Assembly: GCA_016783885.1 (NCBI GenBank)
Contig: JADHVR010000029.1
Location: forward strand, 1 to 43,001
Source: Bacteroidales bacterium
GTDB taxonomy: Bacteria; Bacteroidota; Bacteroidia; Bacteroidales; JAADJA01
DNA length: 43,001 bases
Direction: 5' to 3'
Numbering within the stretch: the first letter of the stretch is position 1; each line of letters starts with the position of its first letter. The notes under the pieces were generated by a model, which searched no databases, was not told where the DNA came from, and was given only the letters and a program-made list of their open reading frames with translations. Positions 25,861-33,860 of the stretch are shown piece by piece. The translations under genes were made by a program, and so were the position numbers.

Positions 25861-28503
25861 CTACATACTTATCCTGTACGAAACCTTAATCAAAAAAATA
25901 TTGTGAGGAACAATTGAATAAAGTTCGTCTAAATCTCTTCTAAAGTTAAATTCTCCAATAGAATTATCACCTGTTCTTCCCTGCGACCAAACTAAATATA
26001 TTGTTGAGCCGGGAATATATTCCCACCTTGCTACAAGGTTCGACCTGAATTCAAAAAAGTTAAAATTAGGATTGTCAAAACTGTAATCAATAATTCCATC
26101 ACGGTTTTCATCAATTTCATAAATCTCATCATTACTGTTATAAAATATTTCGTTTCCATTAAAGATATGAAATCGGTCATTATAGTTTTCAGCCATTGGA
26201 TCGGTAATTCGTTTGAATGTAGAATAATCACCGGCAAAAATGAAAGGCTGCCCCCAGTATTGGATGGAAAGGTCGGGTGTTAAACTCAGGTTTATCCTGA
26301 AATCGGCGCTAAGAATATCTGAGTTGAGTGTAGAAATAATGTACCTGTCTTCTCCCTTAAAATCGAGGGTTTCAACATATTGCAAATCCCTTCTTCCTTT
26401 GTTGTATGATGGTTCAAAGGATAAGGATAATGCAGTAAATGGCCTGTACCTTATTTCAAGCCCGATACTAAAAAATCTTGAGTGATTAATATCACCCCAG
26501 TTGCTAAATGTAAAAACTTCAAATACAAGTTTTTTTCTTTCGTCAGTAGAAATAAAGGCCCAGTTATTCCAGTCGCCCGGAAATCTTAATGCCGGCCCGC
26601 CTCTCAATTCCGAGCGCGAAATATTACTTGTTTCCCTGTTTATGCCCGATTCGATGGACCAATAATTTTTAAATTGAGTATTAAAGTTGATATTCCCGCC
26701 AAGATAAAGCTGTGTTCCCGAAAAATCCCATCCTGTCCACTGGTTAAAATTAATGTTAAACCTTCGAAAAATACTGAAAGGTTCCCAAATCCTGTATCCT
26801 ACCCAGGCAACTTGCTGGATAATGTCAGCCTGTCGCATGTATCCCATGTCATTGAGTTCTAACCCGGGTGAACGCCATGTAACCCATCCTACGTACCGCC
26901 AACGTCCCTTACCGATTTTTCCACCTGCAATCGTACCACCGCTCCCTGTTAAAGATGTACGCGTTGTGTCTAATTTAAGATGAGCTGCATCCGGACGCTG
27001 ATAATACCTTTGGGGCGATTCCTGAAGCTCAGTAATTGCTTTACTGTTTCCGATCAAATGACTAAAAACCGCTTTTACGCTCAGGTAATAAGCCTTGTCT
27101 TTCCAATAGTTTGTAAAATCAAGCCCACCGGTATATGCAGAATTGTGCAGGGAATCAACTGTTTCATTATATTTTTTCCGGTTAGTTGCAGTAAACATTC
27201 CGCCAACAATGGTTTTCCCTTTTTTAAAATCCTTTTGCAGGCGGGTATTAAAGAAATTGGTCATAGGTTCAACAACTTCCTTCCGTCTGTCACCTTCCTT
27301 ATCAATAGTTATGTATTCATTATTCGTTATGCTCTCCAATACACCGATGGACCATCCGTTGCGGGTTTTGCCGGAAAGTTTAAATGCACCGAGAATGGTC
27401 GTATAATCGGGCTGATCAGAGTATTCATTATCCTCTGTTTCGGGATAATAATGCGGGCGTCTTCCGATTCGCCTTGAATAAAACAAATTGTCGCTCGACA
27501 AAGGCCCGTCACCTTCAGTTAGCTTGAAATTATAAATATTATTTCCCTCTATAAAGAAAGGCCGTTTCTCCGGGAAAAATGTTTCAAAAGCCGTTAGGTT
27601 AACTTCTGACGGGTCAACTTCCACCTGGCCGAAATCGGGGTTAACGGTAAAATTCAAAGTGAGGTCGTTAGTAACTGCTATTTTCCCGTCCACACCGGCG
27701 GAGTATCCGTATTTTTTTCCTGTGGCAAAAGGATTTCCTTCTTCTTTTTCAAACCTTTCGATATCACCCATAATATACGGAATTAGTTCCACTTCATGTT
27801 TAGGCTTTATTCCTTTGACCCCATGTAATTTACCGAACATACTCACCCATCCGGCTGATTCAACAGGAATATGCTGCCACGTAGAAAATTCCTCTTTTCT
27901 GAAAAGCCAGCGCATGACCTGAAGTCCCCAAACATGTTCCTCTTTTTCTGCAAACCTGAGCTGAGTAAAAGGAATCTGCATTTCAGCAAGCCAGCCAAGC
28001 GAGTCGGTTGAAGTCTTGACATACCATACCGGGTTCCATGTGTCGTCCATATAGCTATCGTTGGTAATGGTAATATCAATTTTTACCCCGGCAGCATTAA
28101 CGGCAAACGAAAAACAGGTAAGTTTATCATAATAGCTATCAATTCCTATAGCCACCCAGTCACCTTCAAATCCGTCGCGACGTGTAAGCCTTTTTTCAAT
28201 TTTATCGGGTTCGGTATCCCAGGCCCTTATGGCTACATAAAGATTATTGTCGTCGTACAGGATTTTAAATGAAGTTTCCTGTGAAGGCTTTTCGTCATCA
28301 TAAGGTTCTCTTTGAATAAAATCACCGCTCCATTCAACGGTTTCCCATATTTTCTCATCAATAATTCCGTCAATTAATGGAGGCTCACCTGTAATTTTGG
28401 AGGTATTATATTCTCGTTGTTGAGCGTGTAAAATGCTTACGGTTGGTAAAAAAAATATCCCCGCAAACAAGACAAATACAACAGTATGTGTTAGTTTGTT
28501 CAA
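25861..28503 (-). CDS. DUF5916 protein: CBM9-like domain plus predicted outer-membrane barrel
   Basis: The 880-residue protein has a signal peptide (VVFVLFAGIFFLPTVSILHAQ, cleavage near residue 29). A carbohydrate-binding-module-9-like domain follows, about 38-215 (PLIDGIIDEKIWETVEW, FKILYDDNNLYVAIRAWD, WLAEMQIPFTQLRF). The rest has the DUF5916 pattern, with GVDGKIAVTNDLTLNFTVNPDFGQVEVDPSEVNL-like spacing, FFPEKRPFFIEG, and many alternating aromatic strands ending in an aromatic/hydrophobic KVSYRISM tail suited to outer-membrane insertion. It begins 14 bases after the permease gene at 28518 ends, so the two share a transcript and very likely the same sigma-54-type control. The function of DUF5916 proteins is not established; the barrel could be the outer-membrane partner of the permease, which is inference. 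Confidence 0.85.
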   Translation of the reverse strand: MNKLTHTVVFVLFAGIFFLPTVSILHAQQREYNTSKITGEPPLIDGIIDEKIWETVEWSGDFIQREPYDDEKPSQETSFKILYDDNNLYVAIRAWDTEPDKIEKRLTRRDGFEGDWVAIGIDSYYDKLTCFSFAVNAAGVKIDITITNDSYMDDTWNPVWYVKTSTDSLGWLAEMQIPFTQLRFAEKEEHVWGLQVMRWLFRKEEFSTWQHIPVESAGWVSMFGKLHGVKGIKPKHEVELIPYIMGDIERFEKEEGNPFATGKKYGYSAGVDGKIAVTNDLTLNFTVNPDFGQVEVDPSEVNLTAFETFFPEKRPFFIEGNNIYNFKLTEGDGPLSSDNLFYSRRIGRRPHYYPETEDNEYSDQPDYTTILGAFKLSGKTRNGWSIGVLESITNNEYITIDKEGDRRKEVVEPMTNFFNTRLQKDFKKGKTIVGGMFTATNRKKYNETVDSLHNSAYTGGLDFTNYWKDKAYYLSVKAVFSHLIGNSKAITELQESPQRYYQRPDAAHLKLDTTRTSLTGSGGTIAGGKIGKGRWRYVGWVTWRSPGLELNDMGYMRQADIIQQVAWVGYRIWEPFSIFRRFNINFNQWTGWDFSGTQLYLGGNINFNTQFKNYWSIESGINRETSNISRSELRGGPALRFPGDWNNWAFISTDERKKLVFEVFTFSNWGDINHSRFFSIGLEIRYRPFTALSLSFEPSYNKGRRDLQYVETLDFKGEDRYIISTLNSDILSADFRINLSLTPDLSIQYWGQPFIFAGDYSTFKRITDPMAENYNDRFHIFNGNEIFYNSNDEIYEIDENRDGIIDYSFDNPNFNFFEFRSNLVARWEYIPGSTIYLVWSQGRTGDNSIGEFNFRRDLDELYSIVPHNIFLIKVSYRISM

Positions 28504-28517
28504 ATAAAATTTGTTAT

Positions 28518-30929
28518 TTATTCGTATTTCAATGTTTCCGCCGGATTTGTCCTTGAAGCAATAAATGCCCTGAACCCGGTAATCAGGATGGCTAATCCCA
28601 TAGCTATAAAAGTTGCTGCAATAAATAACATCCAGTTAATAGTTGTTTGATATGCAAAATGACTTAGCCAATCTTTCATTACCAAATAAGCCAATATCCA
28701 TGCAATAATGCTGGATAGCAAAATCAACCAAAAAAATTCTTTTGAAATAGTTTGAATTATCATCATAGATGTGGCACCAAGCACTTTCCTTATCCCAATT
28801 TCTTTTGTTCTCTGTTCCGCCATGAATGACGATAAACCCAGTAAACCTAATGCTGCTATGAAGATAATAATTATTGTGAAGATCAACGAAAGCTTGCTAA
28901 GGATTTCTTCATTTTTATAAAGGACATCCAGCTCCCTGTCAAGAAAGAAATATTCAAAAGGTCTGTCAGGTGCTATTTTGTTCCATTTTTTTTCAATAAA
29001 CATCAGGGTGTTCTTTTCATTTCCGGGCACAATTCGAATAGCCACATATTTTAAGAACCAAAGAACTTCATGCGGTGTTTCTTTCATATTCAGAACAAAC
29101 GGACTTGCAGCTTCATGTAACGAAGTGGCATGAAAGTCTTTAAAAACGCCTATTACCCGCTCATCGCCCTGTAATGATTTAAGTTTCTTACCAAGTGCAC
29201 CTTCGGGGTTGTACCAGCCAAGATGATTAACCATGGCTTCATTAATGAGAATCCCTTTTGCCGGATCTGTTTTGTTTTCTTCACAGTAATCTCTTCCGGC
29301 AATAATTTCGATGTTAAATGTTTTAATAAAGTCGTACTTCACAACTAATGCCGGATAAAACTGCCATTGGTCTTCAGGAAAACCTTCGGGACGGAATTCA
29401 TGGGTATTGTGTGAAGCTCCGAAAATATCGTCCATAGCAGTTACACTAATGATACTGGAATTCTGAAGCAATTCTTTTTTGAAAGAAGGATAAATATTTG
29501 CAGCTGGAGTATTATTTATCGGCAGAATCACAACATGTTCTTTATTAAAACCCAGATCAGCATTACGCATGTACATTAATTGTTTGTGTATAGTTAAAGT
29601 GCCGATGATCAAAGCAATAGAAATTGAAAATTGAATAACGACCAGAATTTTTCTTGGTAATCCGGTTTTGGCTCCAGGCAAAAAAGTACTTTTTAAAATA
29701 TTAACCGGCTTAAATGCCGAAAGGTAAAAGGCAGGATAAAGACCGGATAATATCCCTGTTAATAGTCCGATAGAAATTAACAGGAAAATATTTTGAGTTT
29801 CAAACAGATTGGCAATCAGGATTTCTTTTCCTGTTAAATCATTAAAAACCGGAACGACAAATTCAACTATAATTAATCCCACAATAAGAGCAATAAAACT
29901 TATTATTACAGACTCGGCAATAAATTGTATGATTATTTGTAAACGGTATGCTCCGGTAACTTTTTTAATACCAATTTCTTTTGCCCTGATAGTGGATGTT
30001 GCAGTAGCAAGGTTCATAAAATTAATAATGGCAATTATCAGTAAAAAGATAGCTATTGCCGATAGAATATAAATGGAGGTTATGTTGTTATTCGGTTCTA
30101 TTTCGTAATCTAATTTTGATTTAAGATGGATGTCGGTTAAAGGCTGTAGATATAGTGCAATATTATCCTTTTCAGCATCATAAAAATATTTTTGAATAAA
30201 ATCAGGGAACGTAGCTTCCAGCATAGCAGGGTCAACATTGTGGTTCAAAAGCAGGTATGTCCAGCACGGATTCCAAACCCATGTTTTCGGTAACCTGCCG
30301 CCATAAGCTGCACTCACGGATGACATGGAACCGATAAAATCGAAATGAAAGTGTGATTGCGAGGGGACATCCTTAATTACTCCGGTTACCTTCAAATTAA
30401 AATTAGTTTCAAAACGTATTGTCTTTCCTAATGGCTCCTTTTCTCTGAAGTAACGTTTTGCCGTAGATTCGGTAATGACTACTGAGTATTGCTCGTCAAG
30501 AGCTGTTTCCGGGTTTCCTTTAACAAATTCGTAATCAAAAATGTCGAAAAAAGTTGAGTCGGCAAAAAAGAATCTTTTTTCGTTGAACTTATTTTCACCA
30601 TATTCAACAAAACTGCGAGGCGCCTGGAAATTGAATACTCTGACCACATTTTTGATCATGTCAGGATTTTGGTGCAGCATGGTAAAAGCTACCGGGAAGG
30701 GTGAACTGGCTGAGTTCTCGCCCACACCCTCAAAATCATACACATTAATTAGACGGTATATATTGTCTGCGTTTTTATGATAGCGGTCATAACTCAATTC
30801 ATCCGATATATAAAGATAAATGATTAAAAAGCTGGCAAGACCGATAGAAAGACCGGAAATATTTATCAGCGAATAGGTTTTGCGCTTCGTTAAATTTCTT
30901 AATGTAATTTTAATATAACTCTTTATCAT
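28518..30929 (-). CDS. MacB/FtsX-family ABC transporter permease
   Basis: This is an 803-residue inner-membrane permease with a first span near 20-42, a coupling region TIRAKEIGIKKVTGAYRLQI near 308-330, a second coupling region EQRTKEIGIRKVLGATSMMII near 690-712, and the tail SRTNPAETLKYE. It is a paralogue of the permeases at 5984-8386 and 23041-25464. It has no local ATPase. The next gene on the same strand, 14 bases on, is the DUF5916 protein. Upstream it has paired dyads and a sigma-54-like element with the same spacing as the other permease units. Confidence 0.9.
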   Translation of the reverse strand: MIKSYIKITLRNLTKRKTYSLINISGLSIGLASFLIIYLYISDELSYDRYHKNADNIYRLINVYDFEGVGENSASSPFPVAFTMLHQNPDMIKNVVRVFNFQAPRSFVEYGENKFNEKRFFFADSTFFDIFDYEFVKGNPETALDEQYSVVITESTAKRYFREKEPLGKTIRFETNFNLKVTGVIKDVPSQSHFHFDFIGSMSSVSAAYGGRLPKTWVWNPCWTYLLLNHNVDPAMLEATFPDFIQKYFYDAEKDNIALYLQPLTDIHLKSKLDYEIEPNNNITSIYILSAIAIFLLIIAIINFMNLATATSTIRAKEIGIKKVTGAYRLQIIIQFIAESVIISFIALIVGLIIVEFVVPVFNDLTGKEILIANLFETQNIFLLISIGLLTGILSGLYPAFYLSAFKPVNILKSTFLPGAKTGLPRKILVVIQFSISIALIIGTLTIHKQLMYMRNADLGFNKEHVVILPINNTPAANIYPSFKKELLQNSSIISVTAMDDIFGASHNTHEFRPEGFPEDQWQFYPALVVKYDFIKTFNIEIIAGRDYCEENKTDPAKGILINEAMVNHLGWYNPEGALGKKLKSLQGDERVIGVFKDFHATSLHEAASPFVLNMKETPHEVLWFLKYVAIRIVPGNEKNTLMFIEKKWNKIAPDRPFEYFFLDRELDVLYKNEEILSKLSLIFTIIIIFIAALGLLGLSSFMAEQRTKEIGIRKVLGATSMMIIQTISKEFFWLILLSSIIAWILAYLVMKDWLSHFAYQTTINWMLFIAATFIAMGLAILITGFRAFIASRTNPAETLKYE

Positions 30930-30958
30930 TCGTAAATTTTAAATTAACCGTTACAAAT

Positions 30959-30974
30959 TTCATGTATTATGCCA
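30959..30974 (-). promoter_or_regulatory. Candidate sigma-54 promoter of the permease-DUF5916 unit
   Basis: The minus-strand sequence is TGGCATAATACATGAA. The -24 box is TGGCAT and the -12 region ATGAA has the same central TG as the site at 25543-25558. It is about 30-45 bases before the start codon and 65 bases from the proximal dyad. Confidence 0.6.
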
Positions 30975-31038
30975 AAGAAAGTAAATTGTTGTTTTGCACA
31001 AATTTATGAATAATAAATTAAGACACCCGCTATAAAAG

Positions 31039-31075
31039 TGTTCGGGAATCAACAGGGGTTGTACAGATTTGAACA
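31039..31075 (-). promoter_or_regulatory. Paired activator-type dyads upstream of the permease at 30929
   Basis: In plus-strand notation the sites are TGTTCGGGAATCAACA at 31039-31054 and TGTACAGATTTGAACA at 31060-31075, 21 bases apart start to start. They share the TGTnC/GnACA ends with the pairs at 11584-11620 and 25625-25662. Confidence 0.6.
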
Positions 31076-31082
31076 GTAAACA

Positions 31083-31174
31083 TTTGCCTTATCTCGATAG
31101 TTAAATTATATTTGTAAAATAGTTAAAAAAAAATTATGTTTGACGAATTAAAAATTTATATCAGAAAATATTGA
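31083..31174 (+). promoter_or_regulatory. Strong Bacteroidota promoter match with a 12-codon ORF
   Basis: TTTG at 31083-31086 and TATATTTG at 31107-31114, 20 bases apart, fit the -33/-7 consensus of the phylum's primary sigma factor. The first ATG downstream (31136) opens only 12 codons (MFDELKIYIRKY, then TGA). A second frame then stays open from about 31153 to a TAA near 31303 with a plausible hydrophobic/aromatic product. This may be a frameshifted small gene or a chance frame. The rest of the 478-base gap 30930-31407 is AT-rich and otherwise holds the permease and toxin control sites. Confidence 0.4.
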
Positions 31175-31365
31175 TGCATTGAATATTTACTGGTTTATTA
31201 TCTATAATTCTGAAATAAGATATCTTCTGGTTTATGTAGAGGCTTTAATTATTCAACGGTTTTTTGAAATATTTGCTTGCCTCCCTGAATGGAATAAAAA
31301 GTTTTAAAGATATAGATGTAAATAGAAATAAATGATATTACGATAAAAAAAGTATAAAAAATTTC

Positions 31366-31392
31366 ACTTATAAGTAAATTTTAGTATTTTTG
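31366..31392 (+). promoter_or_regulatory. Promoter and palindromic operator of the TAC module
   Basis: A perfect ten-base palindrome ACTTATAAGT (31366-31375) lies ten bases before TATTTTTG (31385-31392), which fits the TAnnTTTG -7 consensus. The toxin ATG follows 15 bases later. A palindrome just before the -7 box is where an Xre-type antitoxin would bind to repress its own operon; that role is inference. Confidence 0.5.
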
Positions 31393-31407
31393 CCAACTCT
31401 ACATTAG

Positions 31408-31902
31408 ATGAAATACAAAATTGTAAAACTAACCAAATTTAGCGGGAATGAGGCAACCATCTATTCTATTTACATCTTTGACAAGAAGAAAACACTTTTC
31501 GAACTATTTCTCGAAGAAAACAAAATTTCATATAAAAGTGAACTAATTAGCATTTTTAATCGTTTAAAAGTAATAGGACACGAAACTGGGGCAAGAGAAA
31601 ACTTTTTCAAAATACATGAAGGAGAACTTGGTGACGGTCTTTCTGCCCTATTTGATAGACCTGATAAAAAATTACGACTTTATTGCATCAAATATGGTTC
31701 TTTGATATTAATTGCAGGAGGTGGTGGACCTAAAAAATCCCAAACATTTCAGGAAGATGAAAAACTTAAACGGGAAAATTTTTTCCTACGTAAAGTAGTA
31801 AAAGATATTAAAAATAAAATGGAGTTCGGTGATATTGAAATTTCTAAGGATGGAACCGAATTTTTAGGAAACTTAGAATTTACAGACGATGAAAAAAATT
31901 AA
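31408..31902 (+). CDS. Putative RelE/HigB-like toxin of a toxin-antitoxin-chaperone module
   Basis: The 164-residue protein is the first gene of a three-gene overlapping operon. The core at about 74-131 reads like a RelE/HigB-fold toxin: GDGLSALFDRPDKKLRLYC, then KYGSLILIAGGGGPKKSQTF, then a charged helix EDEKLKRENFFLRKVVKDI. In this family the LRLY strand, the glycine turn and the KK-x-T strand form the mRNA-cleaving face; here the GGGGPKKSQ loop would hold the basic residues. The N-terminal 70 residues and the C-terminal tail are longer than in classic HigB. I cannot place it in a named subfamily, so ribosome-dependent RNase activity is inference. It overlaps the antitoxin gene by 14 bases. 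Confidence 0.7.
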   Translation: MKYKIVKLTKFSGNEATIYSIYIFDKKKTLFELFLEENKISYKSELISIFNRLKVIGHETGARENFFKIHEGELGDGLSALFDRPDKKLRLYCIKYGSLILIAGGGGPKKSQTFQEDEKLKRENFFLRKVVKDIKNKMEFGDIEISKDGTEFLGNLEFTDDEKN

Positions 31903-32311
31903 GAGAAAAGCAGAATTATATTCAAGCGATTTGATTGACCAATTTATCAATGAAATAGCGCCTGAAGAATATGAAAGAACAAAAAACAAAATGCTTTTGG
32001 CATCCAAAATAGATGATGCCTTAAAAGCCAAAGGCTGGAAAAAGAAAGACCTGGCAGAAGCATTAAACAAACGCTCTTCAGAAATTACTAAATGGGTGAG
32101 TGGCACACATAATTTCACAGCAAACACACTTTGGACCATTGAAAAAGTCCTCGGTATTGAATTAATCAGTTTATCAGAAAAAAAGACTGAAAAAGTGGTT
32201 AATTATTACTTTTCTGCCACCCAAAAAATTGACAAAGAATATTCAAGCACTAAAGTAATGCATGACTATGATGAGCTAATACCATTATTATCAAATAAAT
32301 TTGAAGTATGA
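31889..32311 (+). CDS. HigA-like Xre-family antitoxin with C-terminal extension
   Basis: The 140-residue protein has a helix-turn-helix of the Xre/HTH_3 type at about 40-92: IDDALKAKGWKKKDLAEALN, KRSSEITKWVSGTHNFTANT, LWTIEKVLGIELI. It would neutralise the upstream toxin and bind the operon operator. The N-terminal helical arm (1-38) is typical of HigA proteins in which the toxin gene comes first. After the HTH there are about 45 further residues (VVNYYFSATQKIDKEYSSTK, then VMHDYDELIPLLSNKFEV), a hydrophobic, aromatic-rich tail. In the Mycobacterium tuberculosis HigB1-HigA1-Rv1957 system such a tail is the chaperone-addiction segment, and the position here is the same. The stop overlaps the chaperone start (ATGA). 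Confidence 0.85.
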   Translation: MKKIKRKAELYSSDLIDQFINEIAPEEYERTKNKMLLASKIDDALKAKGWKKKDLAEALNKRSSEITKWVSGTHNFTANTLWTIEKVLGIELISLSEKKTEKVVNYYFSATQKIDKEYSSTKVMHDYDELIPLLSNKFEV

Positions 32312-32772
32312 ATAAAGTTAGTAATAAAAAACAGATTCCTTTCCAAATAAAGAATATCGAAATTCTCGACATCAATTTGAATTTTCCCGGACAGATTGTT
32401 AAGGAAATTAAAACATATCACTATAATCTAAATATTCAGCATCGAATTAATGAAAATAACCGCCTCATTTTCGTCGATACCTCAATTGAAGTTCTTCATC
32501 AGGATAAAAAAACGAAGATGGGTTTTTTAAAGGTAACATGTGTTTATTTCGTAGAAAATCTACTGGACTTTAAATCTTCTGGCGATAATAAATTATTTGA
32601 TCTACCTGATAATTTTGTAAACACAATTAATACCATTTCCATTTCAACAACACGAGGAATAATGTTTTCCCAATTCAGGGGAACCTATCTCCATAACGCA
32701 ATTCTACCCATTATTGATCCTAAAGGATTTAAAGCAGATAACCAACCACTGCCCTCAAGCTTCCCGGAATAA
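32308..32772 (+). CDS. SecB-like chaperone of the toxin-antitoxin-chaperone module
   Basis: The 154-residue protein has a SecB-type fold pattern: beta strands NIEILDINLNFP and HYNLNIQHRI, a strand with KMGFLKVTCVYFVENLLDF, and the C-terminal hallmark ISISTTRGIMFSQFRGTYLH followed by NAILPIIDPKGF (about 110-141), which parallels the RG-x-L/F...GT-x(2)-N...LP-x-D segment of SecB and SecB-like chaperones. Bacteroidota generally lack a canonical SecB beside export genes, and the position as third gene in a TA operon with ATGA coupling points to a TA-dedicated chaperone that binds the antitoxin tail and protects it from aggregation and proteolysis. The 3' end overlaps the remnant of a diacylglycerol-kinase-like gene on the other strand. 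Confidence 0.82.
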   Translation: MNKVSNKKQIPFQIKNIEILDINLNFPGQIVKEIKTYHYNLNIQHRINENNRLIFVDTSIEVLHQDKKTKMGFLKVTCVYFVENLLDFKSSGDNKLFDLPDNFVNTINTISISTTRGIMFSQFRGTYLHNAILPIIDPKGFKADNQPLPSSFPE

Positions 32773-32898
32773 TTTCAAACCGGATTTATGAAGCAAATCG
32801 TAAATTTTACCCCAATCCTTTTCGCCTTTCCTTACTCCGGCATTCGGATTAACAATAACAATCCATTCATCTGTTTGTTTGTGGGCTTTTTTTGCCAT
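32755..32898 (-). pseudogene. N-terminal remnant of a diacylglycerol-kinase-family gene
   Basis: The minus strand from ATG at 32896-32898 reads MAKKAHKQTDEWIVIVNPNA, GVRKGEKDWGKIYDLLHKSG, LKLF, then REA and a stop at 32755-32757. WIVIVNPNAG-x(3)-G-x(3)-W-x-I-x(2)-LL is the conserved start of bacterial lipid/diacylglycerol kinases (the nucleotide-binding NPxAG loop). About 44 residues survive of an expected 290-310. The similarity ends at the stop codon of the SecB-like gene (32772), so the break coincides with the edge of the TAC module. Confidence 0.8.
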
Positions 32899-32927
32899 TT
32901 AATAATTTTATACATGCTAAAAATAAC

Positions 32928-32935
32928 TAATTTTG
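32928..32935 (+). promoter_or_regulatory. Candidate -7 element (TAATTTTG)
   Basis: TAATTTTG fits TAnnTTTG and lies 19 bases before the ATG of the glycosyltransferase at 32955, giving a very short leader. No clear -33 TTTG is seen. Confidence 0.4.
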
Positions 32936-32954
32936 ACACACAATAAAAACCATT

Positions 32955-33860
32955 ATGGATATTAGAAAGATAGATTTCCATCGAAAATCAGTTAGCCGGT
33001 TACAAAAAGAAACATATAAATTTTCGATTCTTATTCCGAGCTGGAACAATATGGCTTACCTCAAAACCTGCATTTCAAGTATCAGGAAAAACAGCCGGTA
33101 TGAGCACCAGATAATTGTGCATATTAATGATGGTTCGGATGGTACAAAAGACTGGGTTAAGGAAAACATTCCGGATTATACTTTATCTGAAAGCAATACG
33201 GGGGTTTGTTTTGCATTTAATGCAGCAGCTTCATTAGCTGTTTCGGACTATCTTGTTTTGATTGATGATGATAATTATTTATTGCCCGATTGGGACTATT
33301 GGCTATGGGAGGAAATTCAAAAAATCGGGCATCCCTATTTTGCGGTTTCTGCCACTAAAATTGAACATAAAAAAACATTTAACCAATGTGTGATCGCACC
33401 TTTTGATTATGGGTTAACATTGGATAGTTTTAAGGAAGCTAAATTGCTAAAAACTTATAAAGAACTTCAAATAAATGATTGGAACGGCAGCAGTTGGTAC
33501 CCTATGGCAATACATAAACATATCTGGAATTTGGTAGGGGGCATGAGTGTTGAATATACCCCCGGCATGTATTCCGATCCTGATTTTATGATGAAACTTT
33601 GGAAAGCAGGTGTCAGGTATTATAAGGGGGTTAGTAAAAGTAGATGTTACCACTTTATGTCTCAAAGCGTAAGACGGATAAAGAAAAATAATGGACGAAA
33701 ACAATTCCTGTTAAAGTGGGGAATGAGCAATTCCACTTTCAGAGATTATTATTTAAAGATGGGAGGGGATTTTAAAGGATATCTGACTGAACCGGAAATG
33801 AACATTAAACTTAAAGCGCGCCTGTTTCGCGATAAATTAAAAATTCTTTTTTCGTTCTGA
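32955..33860 (+). CDS. Family 2 glycosyltransferase
   Basis: This 301-residue GT-A enzyme transfers a sugar from a nucleotide donor during envelope polysaccharide or LPS synthesis; the acceptor is unknown. The family opening FSILIPSWNNMAYLKTCISS is at about 23-42, the HINDGSDGT donor-site loop at 56-64, and the metal-binding acidic cluster LIDDDNYLLPDW (Asp104-106) follows. A later GGMSVEYTPGMYSDPDFMMK segment resembles the acceptor-side ED/DPD motif. No membrane span is present, so it is a cytoplasmic enzyme. Its 3' end overlaps the opposite-strand GT2 gene by 24 bases. Confidence 0.88.
   Translation: MDIRKIDFHRKSVSRLQKETYKFSILIPSWNNMAYLKTCISSIRKNSRYEHQIIVHINDGSDGTKDWVKENIPDYTLSESNTGVCFAFNAAASLAVSDYLVLIDDDNYLLPDWDYWLWEEIQKIGHPYFAVSATKIEHKKTFNQCVIAPFDYGLTLDSFKEAKLLKTYKELQINDWNGSSWYPMAIHKHIWNLVGGMSVEYTPGMYSDPDFMMKLWKAGVRYYKGVSKSRCYHFMSQSVRRIKKNNGRKQFLLKWGMSNSTFRDYYLKMGGDFKGYLTEPEMNIKLKARLFRDKLKILFSF

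Noticed and set aside
30999-31006. TAAATTTG -7 element on the minus strand for the permease at 30929
   Set aside because: No -33 partner; the TGGCAT element with paired dyads at conserved spacing is a better explanation.
33837-33860. Frameshift or misassembly at the overlapping GT2 genes
   Set aside because: Both proteins have complete, plausible C-termini; a 24-base convergent overlap is not unusual.
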